Origin: Oscillospiraceae bacterium
Lineage (GTDB): Bacteria; Bacillota; Clostridia; Oscillospirales; Oscillospiraceae
Length of the DNA stretch: 64,000 bases
NCBI GenBank assembly: GCA_015067845.1
Contig: SVLT01000009.1
Location: forward strand, 1 to 64,000
Direction: 5' to 3'
Shown: one piece after another, positions 54,082 through 63,292 of the stretch
Position numbering within the stretch: the stretch's first letter is position 1
Layout of the letters: every line of letters begins with the position of its first letter
Made by a program: the position numbers and the translations under genes
The notes under the pieces: model-generated
What the model saw: the letters and a program-made list of their open reading frames with translations, nothing else
Database searches by the model: none
What the model was told of the DNA's origin: nothing

Positions 54082-54948
54082 TCATTTATTCTCGGTAACT
54101 TCCTTATAGTTTTTCAGCACATCGTCCACAATGCCCTGAATGGTAATCTCCCGGATCTCCTTGGCGTATTCCGGCGTAAACAGTTCGAATTCCTTCTTGG
54201 CAGGACGTCTGCTCTCGGGAGTGTAGTAATTACGCAGTGCGCCGTAATGCTGGGGATACTTGGTTTCGTCCAGATACTCGGGGTGATAGTAATCGGGATT
54301 GATGGCATAGTTTAGTGCCATTTCCCAAACACCGCCGTGATAAGGCTTGGGTAAACCGTTCTTTTGGCAGTGATCCATGATATAACCAATATTGTAATCC
54401 AAGGAACTGCAAGTAACCACGCGCATACCGTGGAAATCACCGGAAACAGAGCCTCTTTTCAGTGCGTCCGGGGGTTCCACGCCGTTTTCCTTGCAAATGA
54501 TCTCTTTGATCAGCTGGGATGCAGGGCTGTGAGAGCCGACGAACATACACAGCTTGAATTCCAACTCGTCTGCCAGCATTTCCAGCAGCTCTTCGTATAT
54601 GGCATAGCAGGCTTCGCGGCTGAAAAATACGCTGGGATAGACGCTGGCAAAGTCTTCATCATATTCCTCACGGAAGTGGGGCTTGAATCGTGCTCGCAGT
54701 TCTTCCCGGCTCAGGTGGGGGCGACGACCCTCAGGAGCAATGGGCAGCATGGGAAATACGATACCGCCGGTAATTTCGGCTGCGGCCAAACACCAGTCAT
54801 AACCCTTGTTGGTATCCAGACCCAGAATGTTACATTCCTCGTGATATTCCAGAGGACCTGCGGCCACATAGATAATGGAGGCCCGTTCCTTCTCCTGGTC
54901 AAACTCGTAAGGAGTCAGTTCCTCGTATTTGTGCATATTTCTCGCCAT
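54082..54948 (-). CDS. Creatininase family amidohydrolase-like protein
   Basis: The protein has 288 residues. GPLEYHEECNILGLDT corresponds to the G-S-x-E-x-H-G metal site of creatininase/formamide hydrolase proteins, and YHGGVWEMAL matches the H-A-G-x-x-E-T-S segment near the C-terminal half. The His and Glu ligands are present, although the segment around them is divergent. Members hydrolyse cyclic amides or formamides; the substrate is unknown. It follows the phosphofructokinase gene by 22 bp on the same strand. AGGAG lies upstream. Confidence 0.7.
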   Translation of the reverse strand: MARNMHKYEELTPYEFDQEKERASIIYVAAGPLEYHEECNILGLDTNKGYDWCLAAAEITGGIVFPMLPIAPEGRRPHLSREELRARFKPHFREEYDEDFASVYPSVFFSREACYAIYEELLEMLADELEFKLCMFVGSHSPASQLIKEIICKENGVEPPDALKRGSVSGDFHGMRVVTCSSLDYNIGYIMDHCQKNGLPKPYHGGVWEMALNYAINPDYYHPEYLDETKYPQHYGALRNYYTPESRRPAKKEFELFTPEYAKEIREITIQGIVDDVLKNYKEVTENK

Positions 54949-54970
54949 GGTTCCTCACTCCTTCCTAAAT

Positions 54971-56629
54971 TCAGGCCTTTTCCAGAGCCAGAGTACGGGT
55001 GGTCAGGTCGCAGACCTCGCTGGGTCCGAAGTACTGGATGGCACCTGGGTAGACATAGCAGGTCTCCACGGCCCAGGTTTCCCGGTTGGCCTCGAAGAAC
55101 TTGAAGGGCGCGCCGTCCAGCTCCACCAGAGCCTTGCGGATAACGGGCTTGTCGTGACCGTGGCGGCGTTCCATGTTCATCATCTTGGTGATGGGCATAC
55201 CGCCGGCGATCCATTCATCGGCAGGCTTGCTCAGGTTGGAAACCTTGGAAAGATAGCCGTTGAAGCCGTACTGGATCAGCATAAAGGCGTTGTAACCCAA
55301 GGAGTAGCAGTAGTCAGCATCGAAATTGGAGGGGAAAGCGCAGCGGCCCTCGTAGCCCAGGAAGTGATGCAGGGCAGAGAATTTGCCCTTATAGTTACCG
55401 GCAGCCTTACGGGCAGCCAGGTTTTCCTTCACCATGGCAGAGAACAGCTTTTCAGACTCGATCAGAGAGACCTGCACATTGCCGTGGGGATCGCGCTCCA
55501 GGAACAGCTGCTGCTGAATGGACTGGGGCAGAATGGCGAAAACAGCCATGGAGGCTTCGGTCAGACCGGCCTTGATGAAGGCGTACTTGTCCTCCCAGGA
55601 GGGCAGGGCGTTGAAGGCGTCGGCCTTTTCGCCTGCCAGCAGCTCGTTGATCTCAGCGATCAGCACGGAGAATTCGGGGACGAATTCCACAATACCCTCG
55701 GGGATGATGGCAACGCCGAAATTCCAACCCTTCGCGGCACGGGCAGCCACGGAATCGGCGATATAATCGGTGATCTGGGCAAGAGACATCTTCTTCGCGG
55801 CCACTTCCTCACCGATCAGACAGATATTGGGCTGGGTCTGCAAAGCGGCTTCCAGAGCAACATGGGAAGCACTGCGGCCCATGACCTTGACGAAGTGCCA
55901 GTACTTCTTGGCGGAGTTGGCATCGCGCTGAATGTTGCCGATGATCTCGCTGTAAGTCTTGGTGGCGGTGTCGAAACCGAAGGAGCACTCGATGTCCTCG
56001 TTCTTCAGGTCGCCGTCAATGGTCTTGGGGCAGCCGATGACCTGCACGCCGGTGTTGTGGGCGGCAAAGTACTCTGCCAGAACGGCTGCGTTGGTGTTGG
56101 AGTCGTCACCGCCGATGATGACGATGGCGGTGATGCCGTGCTTCTTGCAAACCTCGGCAACCACAGCAAACTGCTCCTCGGTCTCCAGCTTGGTACGGCC
56201 GGAGCCGATGATGTCAAAACCGCCGGTGTTGCGGAACTGGTTGATATAGTCGTCCTCAAAGATCACATAGCTGTCCTCCAGCAGACCGCTGGGGCCGCCC
56301 TTGAAGCCGTACAGAACGTTCTCGGGATTGGTTGCCTTCAACGCATCGTACAGACCGCAGATGACATTGTGACCGCCGGGGGCCTGACCGCCGGAGAGGA
56401 TCACGCCAACGACCTGCTTCTTTGCCGCAGAGGTATTGGCACCCTTCTGGAAGGTGATCTCGTTTTTGCCGTAGGTGTTGGGGAACAGAGCCTTGATCTT
56501 TTCCTGATCTGCCACGCTCTCAGTGGGATCGCCGTTTTTGACACAGATTTCGGAAATGCCGTTTCTCAGCATGCCTGGCAGTTTGGGCTGATACTGGTAT
56601 CTGGCCAGCTGAAGAGGGGATATTTTCAT
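54971..56629 (-). CDS. pfp: PPi-dependent 6-phosphofructokinase (long form)
   Basis: The protein has 552 residues from the ATG at 56629, preceded by [20 protein letters not shown] and [11 protein letters not shown] form the nucleotide site; Asp in place of Gly in GGDD marks the PPi-dependent class. PKTIDGDL and the [14 protein letters not shown] segment supply the sugar site. The length matches the plant-like/long PPi-PFK group. It interconverts fructose 6-phosphate and fructose 1,6-bisphosphate reversibly, saving ATP in anaerobes. Class II aldolase is divergent next door, so the two consecutive glycolytic steps share an intergenic region. Confidence 0.92.
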   Translation of the reverse strand: MKISPLQLARYQYQPKLPGMLRNGISEICVKNGDPTESVADQEKIKALFPNTYGKNEITFQKGANTSAAKKQVVGVILSGGQAPGGHNVICGLYDALKATNPENVLYGFKGGPSGLLEDSYVIFEDDYINQFRNTGGFDIIGSGRTKLETEEQFAVVAEVCKKHGITAIVIIGGDDSNTNAAVLAEYFAAHNTGVQVIGCPKTIDGDLKNEDIECSFGFDTATKTYSEIIGNIQRDANSAKKYWHFVKVMGRSASHVALEAALQTQPNICLIGEEVAAKKMSLAQITDYIADSVAARAAKGWNFGVAIIPEGIVEFVPEFSVLIAEINELLAGEKADAFNALPSWEDKYAFIKAGLTEASMAVFAILPQSIQQQLFLERDPHGNVQVSLIESEKLFSAMVKENLAARKAAGNYKGKFSALHHFLGYEGRCAFPSNFDADYCYSLGYNAFMLIQYGFNGYLSKVSNLSKPADEWIAGGMPITKMMNMERRHGHDKPVIRKALVELDGAPFKFFEANRETWAVETCYVYPGAIQYFGPSEVCDLTTRTLALEKA

Positions 56630-56675
56630 GATAAAACACTCCTTGTTGTGAACATAATATATAATTCCACCGGCC

Positions 56676-56704
56676 ATTATACTGCATTTTTGAGGAAAGG
56701 TAAA
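56676..56704 (-). promoter_or_regulatory. Promoter of the phosphofructokinase gene
   Basis: On the minus strand TTTACC (56704-56699) and TATAAT (56681-56676) have a 17-bp spacer. Confidence 0.6.
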
Positions 56705-56732
56705 TAGTTAATTCTATTTTTTGAGATTTTTA

Positions 56733-56760
56733 TTGAAAATAGAAAAAAGTATGCTATAAT
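56733..56760 (+). promoter_or_regulatory. Promoter of the aldolase gene
   Basis: TTGAAA (56733-56738) and TATAAT (56755-56760) have a 16-bp spacer, divergent from the phosphofructokinase promoter. Confidence 0.7.
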
Positions 56761-56809
56761 GGATTCCATAAAATGCGGGATTCCGCGAAATATGAAAGGA
56801 TTGATTCCA

Positions 56810-57778
56810 ATGGCTCTTGTAACAACAACTGAAATGTTTAAGAAGGCTTACGACGGCGGCTACGCCATCGGTGCTTTCAATGTCAACAACATGGAGATCG
56901 TTCAGGCGATCACCGAGGCTTGCAAAGAGGAGAAGGCTCCCGTTATTCTGCAGGTTTCCAAGGGCGCTCGCGCATACGCCAACCATACTTATCTGGTGAA
57001 GCTGGTTGAGGCTGCAGTGATCGAATGCCCCGAGATCCCCATCGCTCTGCACCTGGACCACGGCGACAGCTTCGAGACCTGCAAGTCCTGCATCGACGGC
57101 GGCTTTACCTCTGTTATGATCGACGCTTCCTCCAAGTCCTTCGAGGAGAACATCGAGATCACCCGTAAGGTGGTTGAGTACGCCCACGATCACGGTGTTG
57201 TGGTCGAGGCTGAGCTGGGCTCCCTGGCCGGTATCGAGGACGAAGTGAATGTGTCCGCTGAGGCCGCTTCCTACACCCGTCCCGAAGAAGTTGAGGAATT
57301 TGTGACCCGTACCGGTTGTGACTCCCTGGCCATCGCCATCGGCACCTCCCACGGCGCTTACAAGTTCACTCCCGAGCAGTGCACCCTGAACGAGCAGGGC
57401 ATCCTGGTTCCTCCCGCACTCCGTTTCGATGTGCTGGAAGAGGTCACCAAGCGTCTGCCCGGTTTCCCCATCGTTCTGCACGGTTCTTCCTCCGTTCCTC
57501 AGGAGTATGTGGCTATGGTCAATGCCAACGGCGGCAAGATGCCCAACGCCATCGGTGTTCCCGAGGAGCAGCTGCGTAAGGCTGCGGCTCTGTCCGTCTG
57601 CAAGATCAACATCGACTCCGACCTGCGTCTTGCCATGACCGGCACCATCCGTCAGTTCTTCAACGATCAGCCGAGCAAGTTTGACCCCCGTGAGTACCTG
57701 AAGCCCGCCCGCGCCAATATCAAGGAGATCGTCCGCCACAAGCTGGTGAATGTTCTGGGTTGCGCAGGTAAGGCCTGA
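56810..57778 (+). CDS. fba: Class II fructose-bisphosphate aldolase
   Basis: The protein has 322 residues from the ATG at 56810, after AAAGGA. The zinc-binding motif HLDHGDSFE, the IGAFNVNNME start and VLHGSSSVP near the C-terminal half identify the class II family. It cleaves fructose 1,6-bisphosphate to dihydroxyacetone phosphate and glyceraldehyde 3-phosphate. The codons are highly biased, consistent with high expression. A strong terminator follows at 57798. Confidence 0.96.
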   Translation: MALVTTTEMFKKAYDGGYAIGAFNVNNMEIVQAITEACKEEKAPVILQVSKGARAYANHTYLVKLVEAAVIECPEIPIALHLDHGDSFETCKSCIDGGFTSVMIDASSKSFEENIEITRKVVEYAHDHGVVVEAELGSLAGIEDEVNVSAEAASYTRPEEVEEFVTRTGCDSLAIAIGTSHGAYKFTPEQCTLNEQGILVPPALRFDVLEEVTKRLPGFPIVLHGSSSVPQEYVAMVNANGGKMPNAIGVPEEQLRKAAALSVCKINIDSDLRLAMTGTIRQFFNDQPSKFDPREYLKPARANIKEIVRHKLVNVLGCAGKA

Positions 57779-57797
57779 TCAATACCCTATTCGTTTG

Positions 57798-57825
57798 GCC
57801 TCCCACTTCGGTGGGAGGCTTTTTA
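57798..57825 (+). terminator. Intrinsic terminator of fba
   Basis: A 9-bp GC-rich stem (57798-57806 with 57811-57819) has a stable TTCG tetraloop and is followed by TTTTT. Confidence 0.93.
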
Positions 57826-57833
57826 AATTTTAG

Positions 57834-57862
57834 TTGCTATTCTTGCTTTTTCCAAGTATAAT
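57834..57862 (+). promoter_or_regulatory. Promoter of hprK
   Basis: TTGCTA (57834-57839) and TATAAT (57857-57862) have a 17-bp spacer, just downstream of the fba terminator. Confidence 0.7.
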
Positions 57863-57891
57863 GGTTACAAACAAAGAAAGGGGAATACGCC

Positions 57892-58839
57892 ATGAATGAA
57901 AAGCATTGCGTGCCGCTGACCCGGCTGGTGGAGGAATTTCATCTGAATGTAGCATTTCGTTCTACGGACTATGAGGCCGTCCAGCTGACGGTTGAGGATG
58001 TAGCCCGTCCCGGCTTGCAGCTTGCCGGTTATTTTGACCACTTTGAACCCATGCGTTTGCAGGTTATGGGTAATGCGGAGATGAGCTATATCGAAAAGAT
58101 GACCCTTGCTGAGCAGGCATCTGCCTATGACCGGCTGTTCTCCTATAAATTCCCGGCGCTTCTGCTGGCCCGGGGCTTTGAGCCCACCCAGATATGCCTG
58201 GAAATGGCAAAAAAGCATAATGTATCCGTTCTGTGCACGAAGAAGACTACCAGTAATGCGATCTCCGGCATCATCAATTTCCTGCGTACCGCCCTTGCAC
58301 CCCGGATCTCACGCCACGGCGTTTTGGTGGAGGTCTACGGTGAAGGCTTGCTTCTCATCGGCGAAAGCGGTATCGGCAAGAGCGAAGCCGCTGTGGAGCT
58401 TCTGAAACGCGGCCACCGGCTGATTGCAGACGATGCGGTGGAGATCCGCAAGGTGGCAGAAAACTCTTTGGTGGGCGCAGCGCCTCCGCTGATCCGCAAT
58501 TATATCGAATTGCGCGGTATCGGCATCATCAATGTGGCAAAGCTGTTTGGTATGGGCGCGGTCAAAGCGGAAAATGAGATCAACCTGGTGGTAAACATCG
58601 TCCCCTGGAAGACCCAGGAGGTCTATGACCGTGTGGGCCTGGAAGAGCAGCACATGGAGATCATGGGCGTGAAGATCCCCATGAACACCATTCCCATCAC
58701 CCCGGGCCGTAACCTGGCACTGATTTTGGAAGTTGCGGCTATGAATAACCGTCAGCGGAAGATGGGCTACAACGCCGCGCTGGAATTCACGGAGCAAATG
58801 AACAGCCATTTTGCGGCACAGGCAGGAAATCAGGTATGA
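57892..58839 (+). CDS. hprK: HPr kinase/phosphorylase
   Basis: The protein has 315 residues. The P-loop GESGIGKSE (about residue 161) and the following H-R-L-I-A-D-D segment are the kinase site; the C-terminal EIRGIGIINV equivalent reads ELRGIGIINVAKLFG. It phosphorylates Ser46 of HPr in response to fructose bisphosphate and reverses the reaction with phosphate, controlling carbon catabolite repression. AAAGGGG precedes the ATG. It overlaps the next gene by 4 bp. Confidence 0.97.
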   Translation: MNEKHCVPLTRLVEEFHLNVAFRSTDYEAVQLTVEDVARPGLQLAGYFDHFEPMRLQVMGNAEMSYIEKMTLAEQASAYDRLFSYKFPALLLARGFEPTQICLEMAKKHNVSVLCTKKTTSNAISGIINFLRTALAPRISRHGVLVEVYGEGLLLIGESGIGKSEAAVELLKRGHRLIADDAVEIRKVAENSLVGAAPPLIRNYIELRGIGIINVAKLFGMGAVKAENEINLVVNIVPWKTQEVYDRVGLEEQHMEIMGVKIPMNTIPITPGRNLALILEVAAMNNRQRKMGYNAALEFTEQMNSHFAAQAGNQV

Positions 58840-59804
58840 AGGAACTGACCATTGGTGCCAACGATGCCGGTCAGCGGCTGGATCGCTTTCTTGCCAAAGC
58901 TGTGCCGTTGCTGCCTGCTTCTTTGGCGCAGAAGTATATCCGATTAAAGCGGATCAAGTGCAACGGAGCGAGAGCCCAGCGGGATACCCGTCTGCAAGCC
59001 GGCGATGTTCTGCAACTGTATATCAACGACGAGTTTTTTGACAAGCCCAGGGAGGACAATGCCTATCTGACGGTGGCTGCTCCCAAGTTGAACATCGTTT
59101 ATGAAGATGACCAGATCCTGCTGGTGGACAAGCGCCCCGGCATTGCGGTGCATCCCCACGACGGCGCAGAGTACGGTCGGACGCTGATCGATCACATCCA
59201 GTCCTATCTGTACCAAAAGCGGGAGTGGCGGCCAAGAGAGGAAAACTCCTTTACTCCGGCGCTGTGCAACCGGATCGACCGAAACACCGGCGGCATCGTT
59301 ATCGCGGCGAAGACTGCCGAGGCGCTCCGTGTCATGAATCAGAAGATCAAGGACCGGGAGCTGGACAAGCGGTATCTGGCCATTGTAGAGGGCACGCCCA
59401 AGGCACAGAAGGGGAGTTTGACGGGATATCTTTTCAAGGATGCCAAGCAAAACCGGGTGTTTGTCAGCGACAAACCCCAACCGGGGGCAAAGACTTGCCA
59501 GACCAATTACCGGGTGCTGGCCTCACGGAACGGCCTTTCTTTGGTGGAATGTGAGTTGATCACCGGAAGGACCCACCAGATCCGCGCCCAATTTGCCCAC
59601 GCCGGTCATCCCTTGCTGGGTGACGGCAAATACGGCAAGCTGGACAAGCGTTTTGACCGGAATTATCAGGCGCTTTATTCTTACAAGCTGACCTTCACAT
59701 TTACCACGGAGGCTGGGGCGTTGGCCCACCTGAACGGTCGGTCCTTCCAAGTCAGCGAAGTGGATTTTGCAAAAGAATATTTCCCGGATACAGTCATAAA
59801 ATAG
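58836..59804 (+). CDS. RluA/RluD family pseudouridine synthase
   Basis: The protein has 322 residues. An S4 RNA-binding domain (about 12-70) is followed by the RluA catalytic domain, with the essential Asp in CNRIDRNTGG (D148) and GRTHQIRAQFAH further on. It isomerises uridine in rRNA or tRNA; the target position is not deducible. Translation is coupled to hprK by ATGA. Its TAG stop lies within the 5' arm of the hairpin at 59803. Confidence 0.93.
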   Translation: MKELTIGANDAGQRLDRFLAKAVPLLPASLAQKYIRLKRIKCNGARAQRDTRLQAGDVLQLYINDEFFDKPREDNAYLTVAAPKLNIVYEDDQILLVDKRPGIAVHPHDGAEYGRTLIDHIQSYLYQKREWRPREENSFTPALCNRIDRNTGGIVIAAKTAEALRVMNQKIKDRELDKRYLAIVEGTPKAQKGSLTGYLFKDAKQNRVFVSDKPQPGAKTCQTNYRVLASRNGLSLVECELITGRTHQIRAQFAHAGHPLLGDGKYGKLDKRFDRNYQALYSYKLTFTFTTEAGALAHLNGRSFQVSEVDFAKEYFPDTVIK

Positions 59805-59826
59805 GGGCGGCAATCTTGCCGCCCCT
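59803..59826. terminator. GGGGCGGC palindrome acting as bidirectional terminator
   Basis: An 11-bp inverted repeat (59803-59813 with 59816-59826) has a very short loop between converging genes. On the minus strand ATTTTATG follows. Its GGGGCGGCAA core is the same as the intergenic repeat near 53990-54034, so it probably belongs to a dispersed palindrome family. Confidence 0.6.
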
Positions 59827-59834
59827 CTTGCATA

Positions 59835-60506
59835 TTAAAGAACATAAAAATAAACGCAGATCAGCTGCAGAAGGCATCCTAAAATAACGAAGATATGGAA
59901 CACGCTGTGGAACCATTTTAACCGGGCGCCGATTCCGAAAAGAATGGCACCAAAAGTATAGGCAATGCCGCCCCAGAGAAGAAACAGGAATCCCGGCTCC
60001 ATCAAAACCTCCCGGGCCTGCGCCAAAAACGGCAGGATCGCCCAACCGGCGCAGATGTAACAGATCATGGAAAAGGCCTTGTACTTTTTCAGGTCAATGG
60101 CAGTCAGCGTGACGGCCAAAGCCACCATCACCCATTGGAACACCGTCAGTCCGTATCCGATGGCCGGATAGGCCGGGGCAATGGCAATCAAAGAAATGGG
60201 CGTGTAGGTACCGGCAATCAGCAGATAGATGGCGCAGTGATCCAGAATCTGCATCACTTTTTTGCCGGTTCCGGGGCGCAATCCGTGGTAAATGCTGGAT
60301 ATTGCGTAAACACAGATCATGGAAAGACAGTACACAAGGACAGCCGTAGTATCTACAAAACTGCCTATGGGAATCACCTTGGTCATGCAAGCGGCAAGGG
60401 CCAAAATACCAATGCCACCGCCGACAATATGCGTTACCATATTCATAATTTCTTCTCCGACGGAATAGGCGGGCAGGATCCGGGCGGCAAGACGGGTTCG
60501 TTTCAT
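59835..60506 (-). CDS. Hemolysin III family (YqfA/PAQR-like) membrane protein
   Basis: The protein has 223 residues from the ATG at 60506 (AAGGAGG 6 bp upstream). Seven membrane helices are visible. EEIMNMVTHIVGGGIG at the start, SSIYHGL with the Ser and His of the metal site, and the IYLLIAGTYTP segment are diagnostic for the HlyIII/PAQR superfamily. Despite the name, most members are not proven hemolysins. The biological role is unknown. Confidence 0.9.
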   Translation of the reverse strand: MKRTRLAARILPAYSVGEEIMNMVTHIVGGGIGILALAACMTKVIPIGSFVDTTAVLVYCLSMICVYAISSIYHGLRPGTGKKVMQILDHCAIYLLIAGTYTPISLIAIAPAYPAIGYGLTVFQWVMVALAVTLTAIDLKKYKAFSMICYICAGWAILPFLAQAREVLMEPGFLFLLWGGIAYTFGAILFGIGARLKWFHSVFHIFVILGCLLQLICVYFYVL

Positions 60507-60530
60507 GAAGCAACCTCCTTTTGTGTTCAT

Positions 60531-60819
60531 TATACCGCCCGGTGATAAAAATGCACCCTACCGGTGAAAATTACGGCTCTATTTCCGGTGGAACAGGGAT
60601 TCTACCCCCGGGAGAATGAAAACCTTTTGCTACTTTGAATTATCGGATGGGGCTGGATAGGGGCGGAATTGTGCAAAACAACCAAAATACAGCCTCGTTT
60701 TTCGGCATGCAAACAGGCTCCTATTTCATGATTTTTCATACTTCTTTCTGAAATCTATGCTATAATAATAAAGGCGGTGGGAAAGCACCCCACAATGCGC
60801 TATGGATAAAGGAGCAGTT
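60531..60819 (+). promoter_or_regulatory. Intergenic stretch upstream of the CBS gene
   Basis: I see no gene here. A good -10 box TATAAT lies at 60761-60766 with a poor -35 region (TTCATA at 60735-60740, spacer too long). Other sequence is AT-mixed without obvious structure. Confidence 0.4.
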
Positions 60820-61233
60820 ATGAATAATAATATTTTGTTTTTCCTGACACCAAAAGCAATGTGTTCCTATCTTTACGATGATTACACCATGCGTCAGGCA
60901 CTGGAAAAAATGGAGTCGGCCGGCTTTTCGGCTCTGCCGATTTTGAATAAACGGGGAGAGTATCGTGGAACGCTGACAGAGGGTGACCTCCTGTGGGCTA
61001 TCAAAAATATGTGTTACATGGATATGCGCCAGGCTGAAGCACATAGAATCATGGAGATCTCCCGTAAAAAAGACAATATCCCGGTCCGCGTGACCACATC
61101 CATGCATGATCTGGTTGAGCGGTCGATCACCCAGAATTTTGTCCCGGTGGTGGATGATAAGGATACCTTCATCGGCATCATCACCCGGCGGGCAATTATC
61201 AAGTACTGTTCACAACATTTGTTTGCAGAATAA
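60820..61233 (+). CDS. CBS domain pair protein
   Basis: The protein has 137 residues. ATG 60820 is preferred over 60802 because AAAGGAG sits 7 bp upstream. Two CBS motifs are visible: the first around SAGFSALPILNKRGEYRGTL (19-40 region), the second around NFVPVVDDKDTFIGIITRR. Stand-alone CBS pairs bind adenine nucleotides and often regulate transport or metabolism; no partner is encoded adjacent. A strong terminator follows. Confidence 0.9.
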   Translation: MNNNILFFLTPKAMCSYLYDDYTMRQALEKMESAGFSALPILNKRGEYRGTLTEGDLLWAIKNMCYMDMRQAEAHRIMEISRKKDNIPVRVTTSMHDLVERSITQNFVPVVDDKDTFIGIITRRAIIKYCSQHLFAE

Positions 61234-61235
61234 AA

Positions 61236-61267
61236 AGGAGTCTGCCTCGGCAGACTCCTATATTTTT
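61236..61267 (+). terminator. Intrinsic terminator of the CBS gene
   Basis: A perfect 11-bp stem (61236-61246 with 61249-61259) is followed by ATATTTTTG. Confidence 0.9.
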
Positions 61268-61270
61268 GCA

Positions 61271-61406
61271 TGTCATTGCGAACCAGTGACCGACGTCACT
61301 GGTGTGGCAATCCGCATCTTTTGTGGCACCAAAGGTGCCACGCGGCTCTTATGAGCCGCAGGGAAACGGATTCCCACGCCAGTGTGCGCACTGGCTCGGA
61401 ATGACA
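61271..61406. mobile_element. MITE-like 136-bp inverted-repeat element
   Basis: The ends are inverted: TGTCATTGCGAACCAGTG at 61271-61288 pairs with CACTGGCTCGGAATGACA at 61389-61406, with two mismatches in 18. A second nested inverted pair (GTGTGGCAATCCG and CGGATTCCCACGC) lies inside, and the centre holds two small palindromes (GGCACCAAAGGTGCC and CGGCTCTTATGAGCCG). There is no coding capacity. Such elements are scattered in gut Clostridia. No target-site duplication is clear. Confidence 0.7.
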
Positions 61407-61480
61407 CGGTTTTGTATGGAGGTTGCAAAGTGAGCGAAAATTTGATATAATATTACCAAGTATCGATTGGAGGCAACCCC

Positions 61481-62161
61481 ATGACGGATGAAAGATTGAA
61501 AATTCAGATCGGCACAAACATTTCCAACCTGCGGAAAAGGCAGGGTTTGACCCAGGCCGGTCTGGCAGAAAAAGTGAATTACTCGGACAAGGCCGTTTCC
61601 AAATGGGAACGGGGTGAGTCCGTTCCCGATATTTTGACATTGGTATCCCTGGCAGAGGTTTTAGGTGTTACGGTGGATGATCTGCTGCAAGACCCGGACG
61701 CCCTGCCGGAGCATACCGGCGCGGTACAGCAGGCCATGGACCATGTGGTGCAAAAGACCCTGAAACGCAAGGCTAACAAGCGGATCATTGTATATCTGTC
61801 TTCGCTGCTTGTATGGTTTGTGGCGCTGTTCATGTATGTGGTGCTGTCCTCTGCGGGTATCGCCAAAAGCTGGCTGGCCTTTTTCTTCGCTGTGCCGGCG
61901 GATGCCATCGTGGTTTTGAGCCTGCGCTCTGCGTGGCGGGATTTCCGCAGCAATCAGACGCTGATTTCGGTGATCGTGTGGGGCTGCCTTTTGAGTGTTT
62001 ACATGACCCTGCTGGTGCTGTGGAATGTAAATGTCTGGCGCATTTTCCTGCTGGGAATTCCCGGCCAACTGGCAATTTTCCTGTGGTTTCGGATGTTCCG
62101 GCCCGTTGTAGGCAAAGAGGTAAAAAATGAACAAGAAAGCACTGAGACAGAAAATCCGTGA
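61481..62161 (+). CDS. XRE-type HTH regulator with C-terminal membrane helices
   Basis: The protein has 226 residues. The N-terminal about 65 residues form an XRE/Cro helix-turn-helix (LRKRQGLTQAGLAEK, SDKAVSKWERGESVPD). A charged linker is followed by four hydrophobic helices (about 100-200). Membrane-bound XRE proteins in Firmicutes may sense membrane or small-molecule signals; the target is unknown. RBS is TGGAGG. Its 3' end overlaps the next gene by 35 bp in another frame, an unusually long overlap. Confidence 0.88.
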   Translation: MTDERLKIQIGTNISNLRKRQGLTQAGLAEKVNYSDKAVSKWERGESVPDILTLVSLAEVLGVTVDDLLQDPDALPEHTGAVQQAMDHVVQKTLKRKANKRIIVYLSSLLVWFVALFMYVVLSSAGIAKSWLAFFFAVPADAIVVLSLRSAWRDFRSNQTLISVIVWGCLLSVYMTLLVLWNVNVWRIFLLGIPGQLAIFLWFRMFRPVVGKEVKNEQESTETENP

Positions 62162-62660
62162 GCAAAAGCGTGCCATGACCCCGGCGCAGATCGAGGAAGC
62201 CAGCCGAAAGCTGGCGGAGCAGTTTTTGGCAACGGAAGCATACCGCAATGCACAGACGGTGTACGGCTACCTGCCCTACAACCAGGAGGTGCGCACCGTT
62301 CTCCTTCTGGAACGGGCCCTGGCAGACGGCAAGCGCGTGGCGGTTCCCAAGGTCTACGACGATGAGATGCGATTCATCTATCTGACGGACCTGACCCAGG
62401 TGGCAACAGGCTACGCCGGGATCTCCGAACCTATTGCGGACGGCCCGGTGGCTGACGATCCCACCGCACTGGTGCTCATGCCCGGCCTGGCCTTTGACCG
62501 GGAGGGACATCGCATTGGCTACGGCGGCGGATTTTACGACAAATTTCTTGCGGCAGAGCCAACCCATCCCACGGTGGCGCTGTGCTACGCATTTCAAATG
62601 GTAGAGGAATTACCCACAGAGGAATTTGATGTCCCGGTGGACTTGGTTTTGTGGGCATAA
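62127..62660 (+). CDS. 5-Formyltetrahydrofolate cyclo-ligase
   Basis: The protein has 177 residues. PGLAFDREGHRIGYGGGFYDKF is the family signature region (about 114-135), and the N-terminal KIREQKRAM helix is typical. It converts 5-formyl-THF to methenyl-THF with ATP. AAGAGGTAAAAA precedes the ATG inside the preceding coding region. It is followed at 12 bp by the DUF1643 gene. Confidence 0.92.
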   Translation: MNKKALRQKIREQKRAMTPAQIEEASRKLAEQFLATEAYRNAQTVYGYLPYNQEVRTVLLLERALADGKRVAVPKVYDDEMRFIYLTDLTQVATGYAGISEPIADGPVADDPTALVLMPGLAFDREGHRIGYGGGFYDKFLAAEPTHPTVALCYAFQMVEELPTEEFDVPVDLVLWA

Positions 62661-62672
62661 GGAGAGAAAAGG

Positions 62673-63284
62673 ATGCACATTCCCAAAGGCGATACCGCCC
62701 AGCTGGAGCTGGTGACATTTGAAGAGGCGCTGGCGGCGGCCAACACCCCATCGGCGGAGTACGACATTGAAAAATGGCTCTACGCCCCCAATTTTTATTC
62801 GGAATACCGATACATATTGGGCACACGGGGCAAAAATCCCCTGATCTGCATTGGCATAAATCCCTCGACCGCCGCACCGGGCGCGCTGGATAATACCCTA
62901 AAATCCGTGGAACGAATCGCGCTGGGCAACGGATTTGACAGCTTTATCATGTTCAATGTCTATGCTCAGCGGGCAACGAACCCCGATGCCATGGAAAAGA
63001 CCTGCAACCACAAACTCCACAAGGAGAATCTGGCGGCGTTTCGGTATGTTTTGTCCATTTCGGACAAGCCGGCTGTCTGGGCGGCCTGGGGCGCGATCAT
63101 TGAAAAGCGGGACTACCTTGCGGACTGTGTCCGGGATATGGTAGAGGCCGGGCAGGAATACGGTGCCAGCTGGTACTGTGCCGGCGCGGTGACCAAGAAA
63201 GGCCATCCCCATCACCCTCTGTATCTGCGCAAGGATGAGAAAATCAAACCCTTTGATGTGGCGGCATATTTGGCCGCGCGGTAG
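62673..63284 (+). CDS. DUF1643 domain protein
   Basis: The protein has 203 residues. Segments ICIGINPSTAAPGALDNT and FNVYAQRATNPDAM, then WAAWGAIIEKR and KKGHPHHPLYL, match the DUF1643 family, which has no proven activity. The pattern of polar and basic residues suggests a nucleotide- or nucleic-acid-related fold, but I cannot name a function. AAGGAGAGAAAAGG precedes the start. It is part of a compact plus-strand run. Confidence 0.85.
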   Translation: MHIPKGDTAQLELVTFEEALAAANTPSAEYDIEKWLYAPNFYSEYRYILGTRGKNPLICIGINPSTAAPGALDNTLKSVERIALGNGFDSFIMFNVYAQRATNPDAMEKTCNHKLHKENLAAFRYVLSISDKPAVWAAWGAIIEKRDYLADCVRDMVEAGQEYGASWYCAGAVTKKGHPHHPLYLRKDEKIKPFDVAAYLAAR

Positions 63285-63292
63285 GAGTGAAT

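Noticed and set aside
54929..56707. Plus-strand open frame of 592 codons over the phosphofructokinase gene
   Set aside because: The minus strand encodes a full PPi-phosphofructokinase with all active-site motifs. The plus frame has no recognisable domain.
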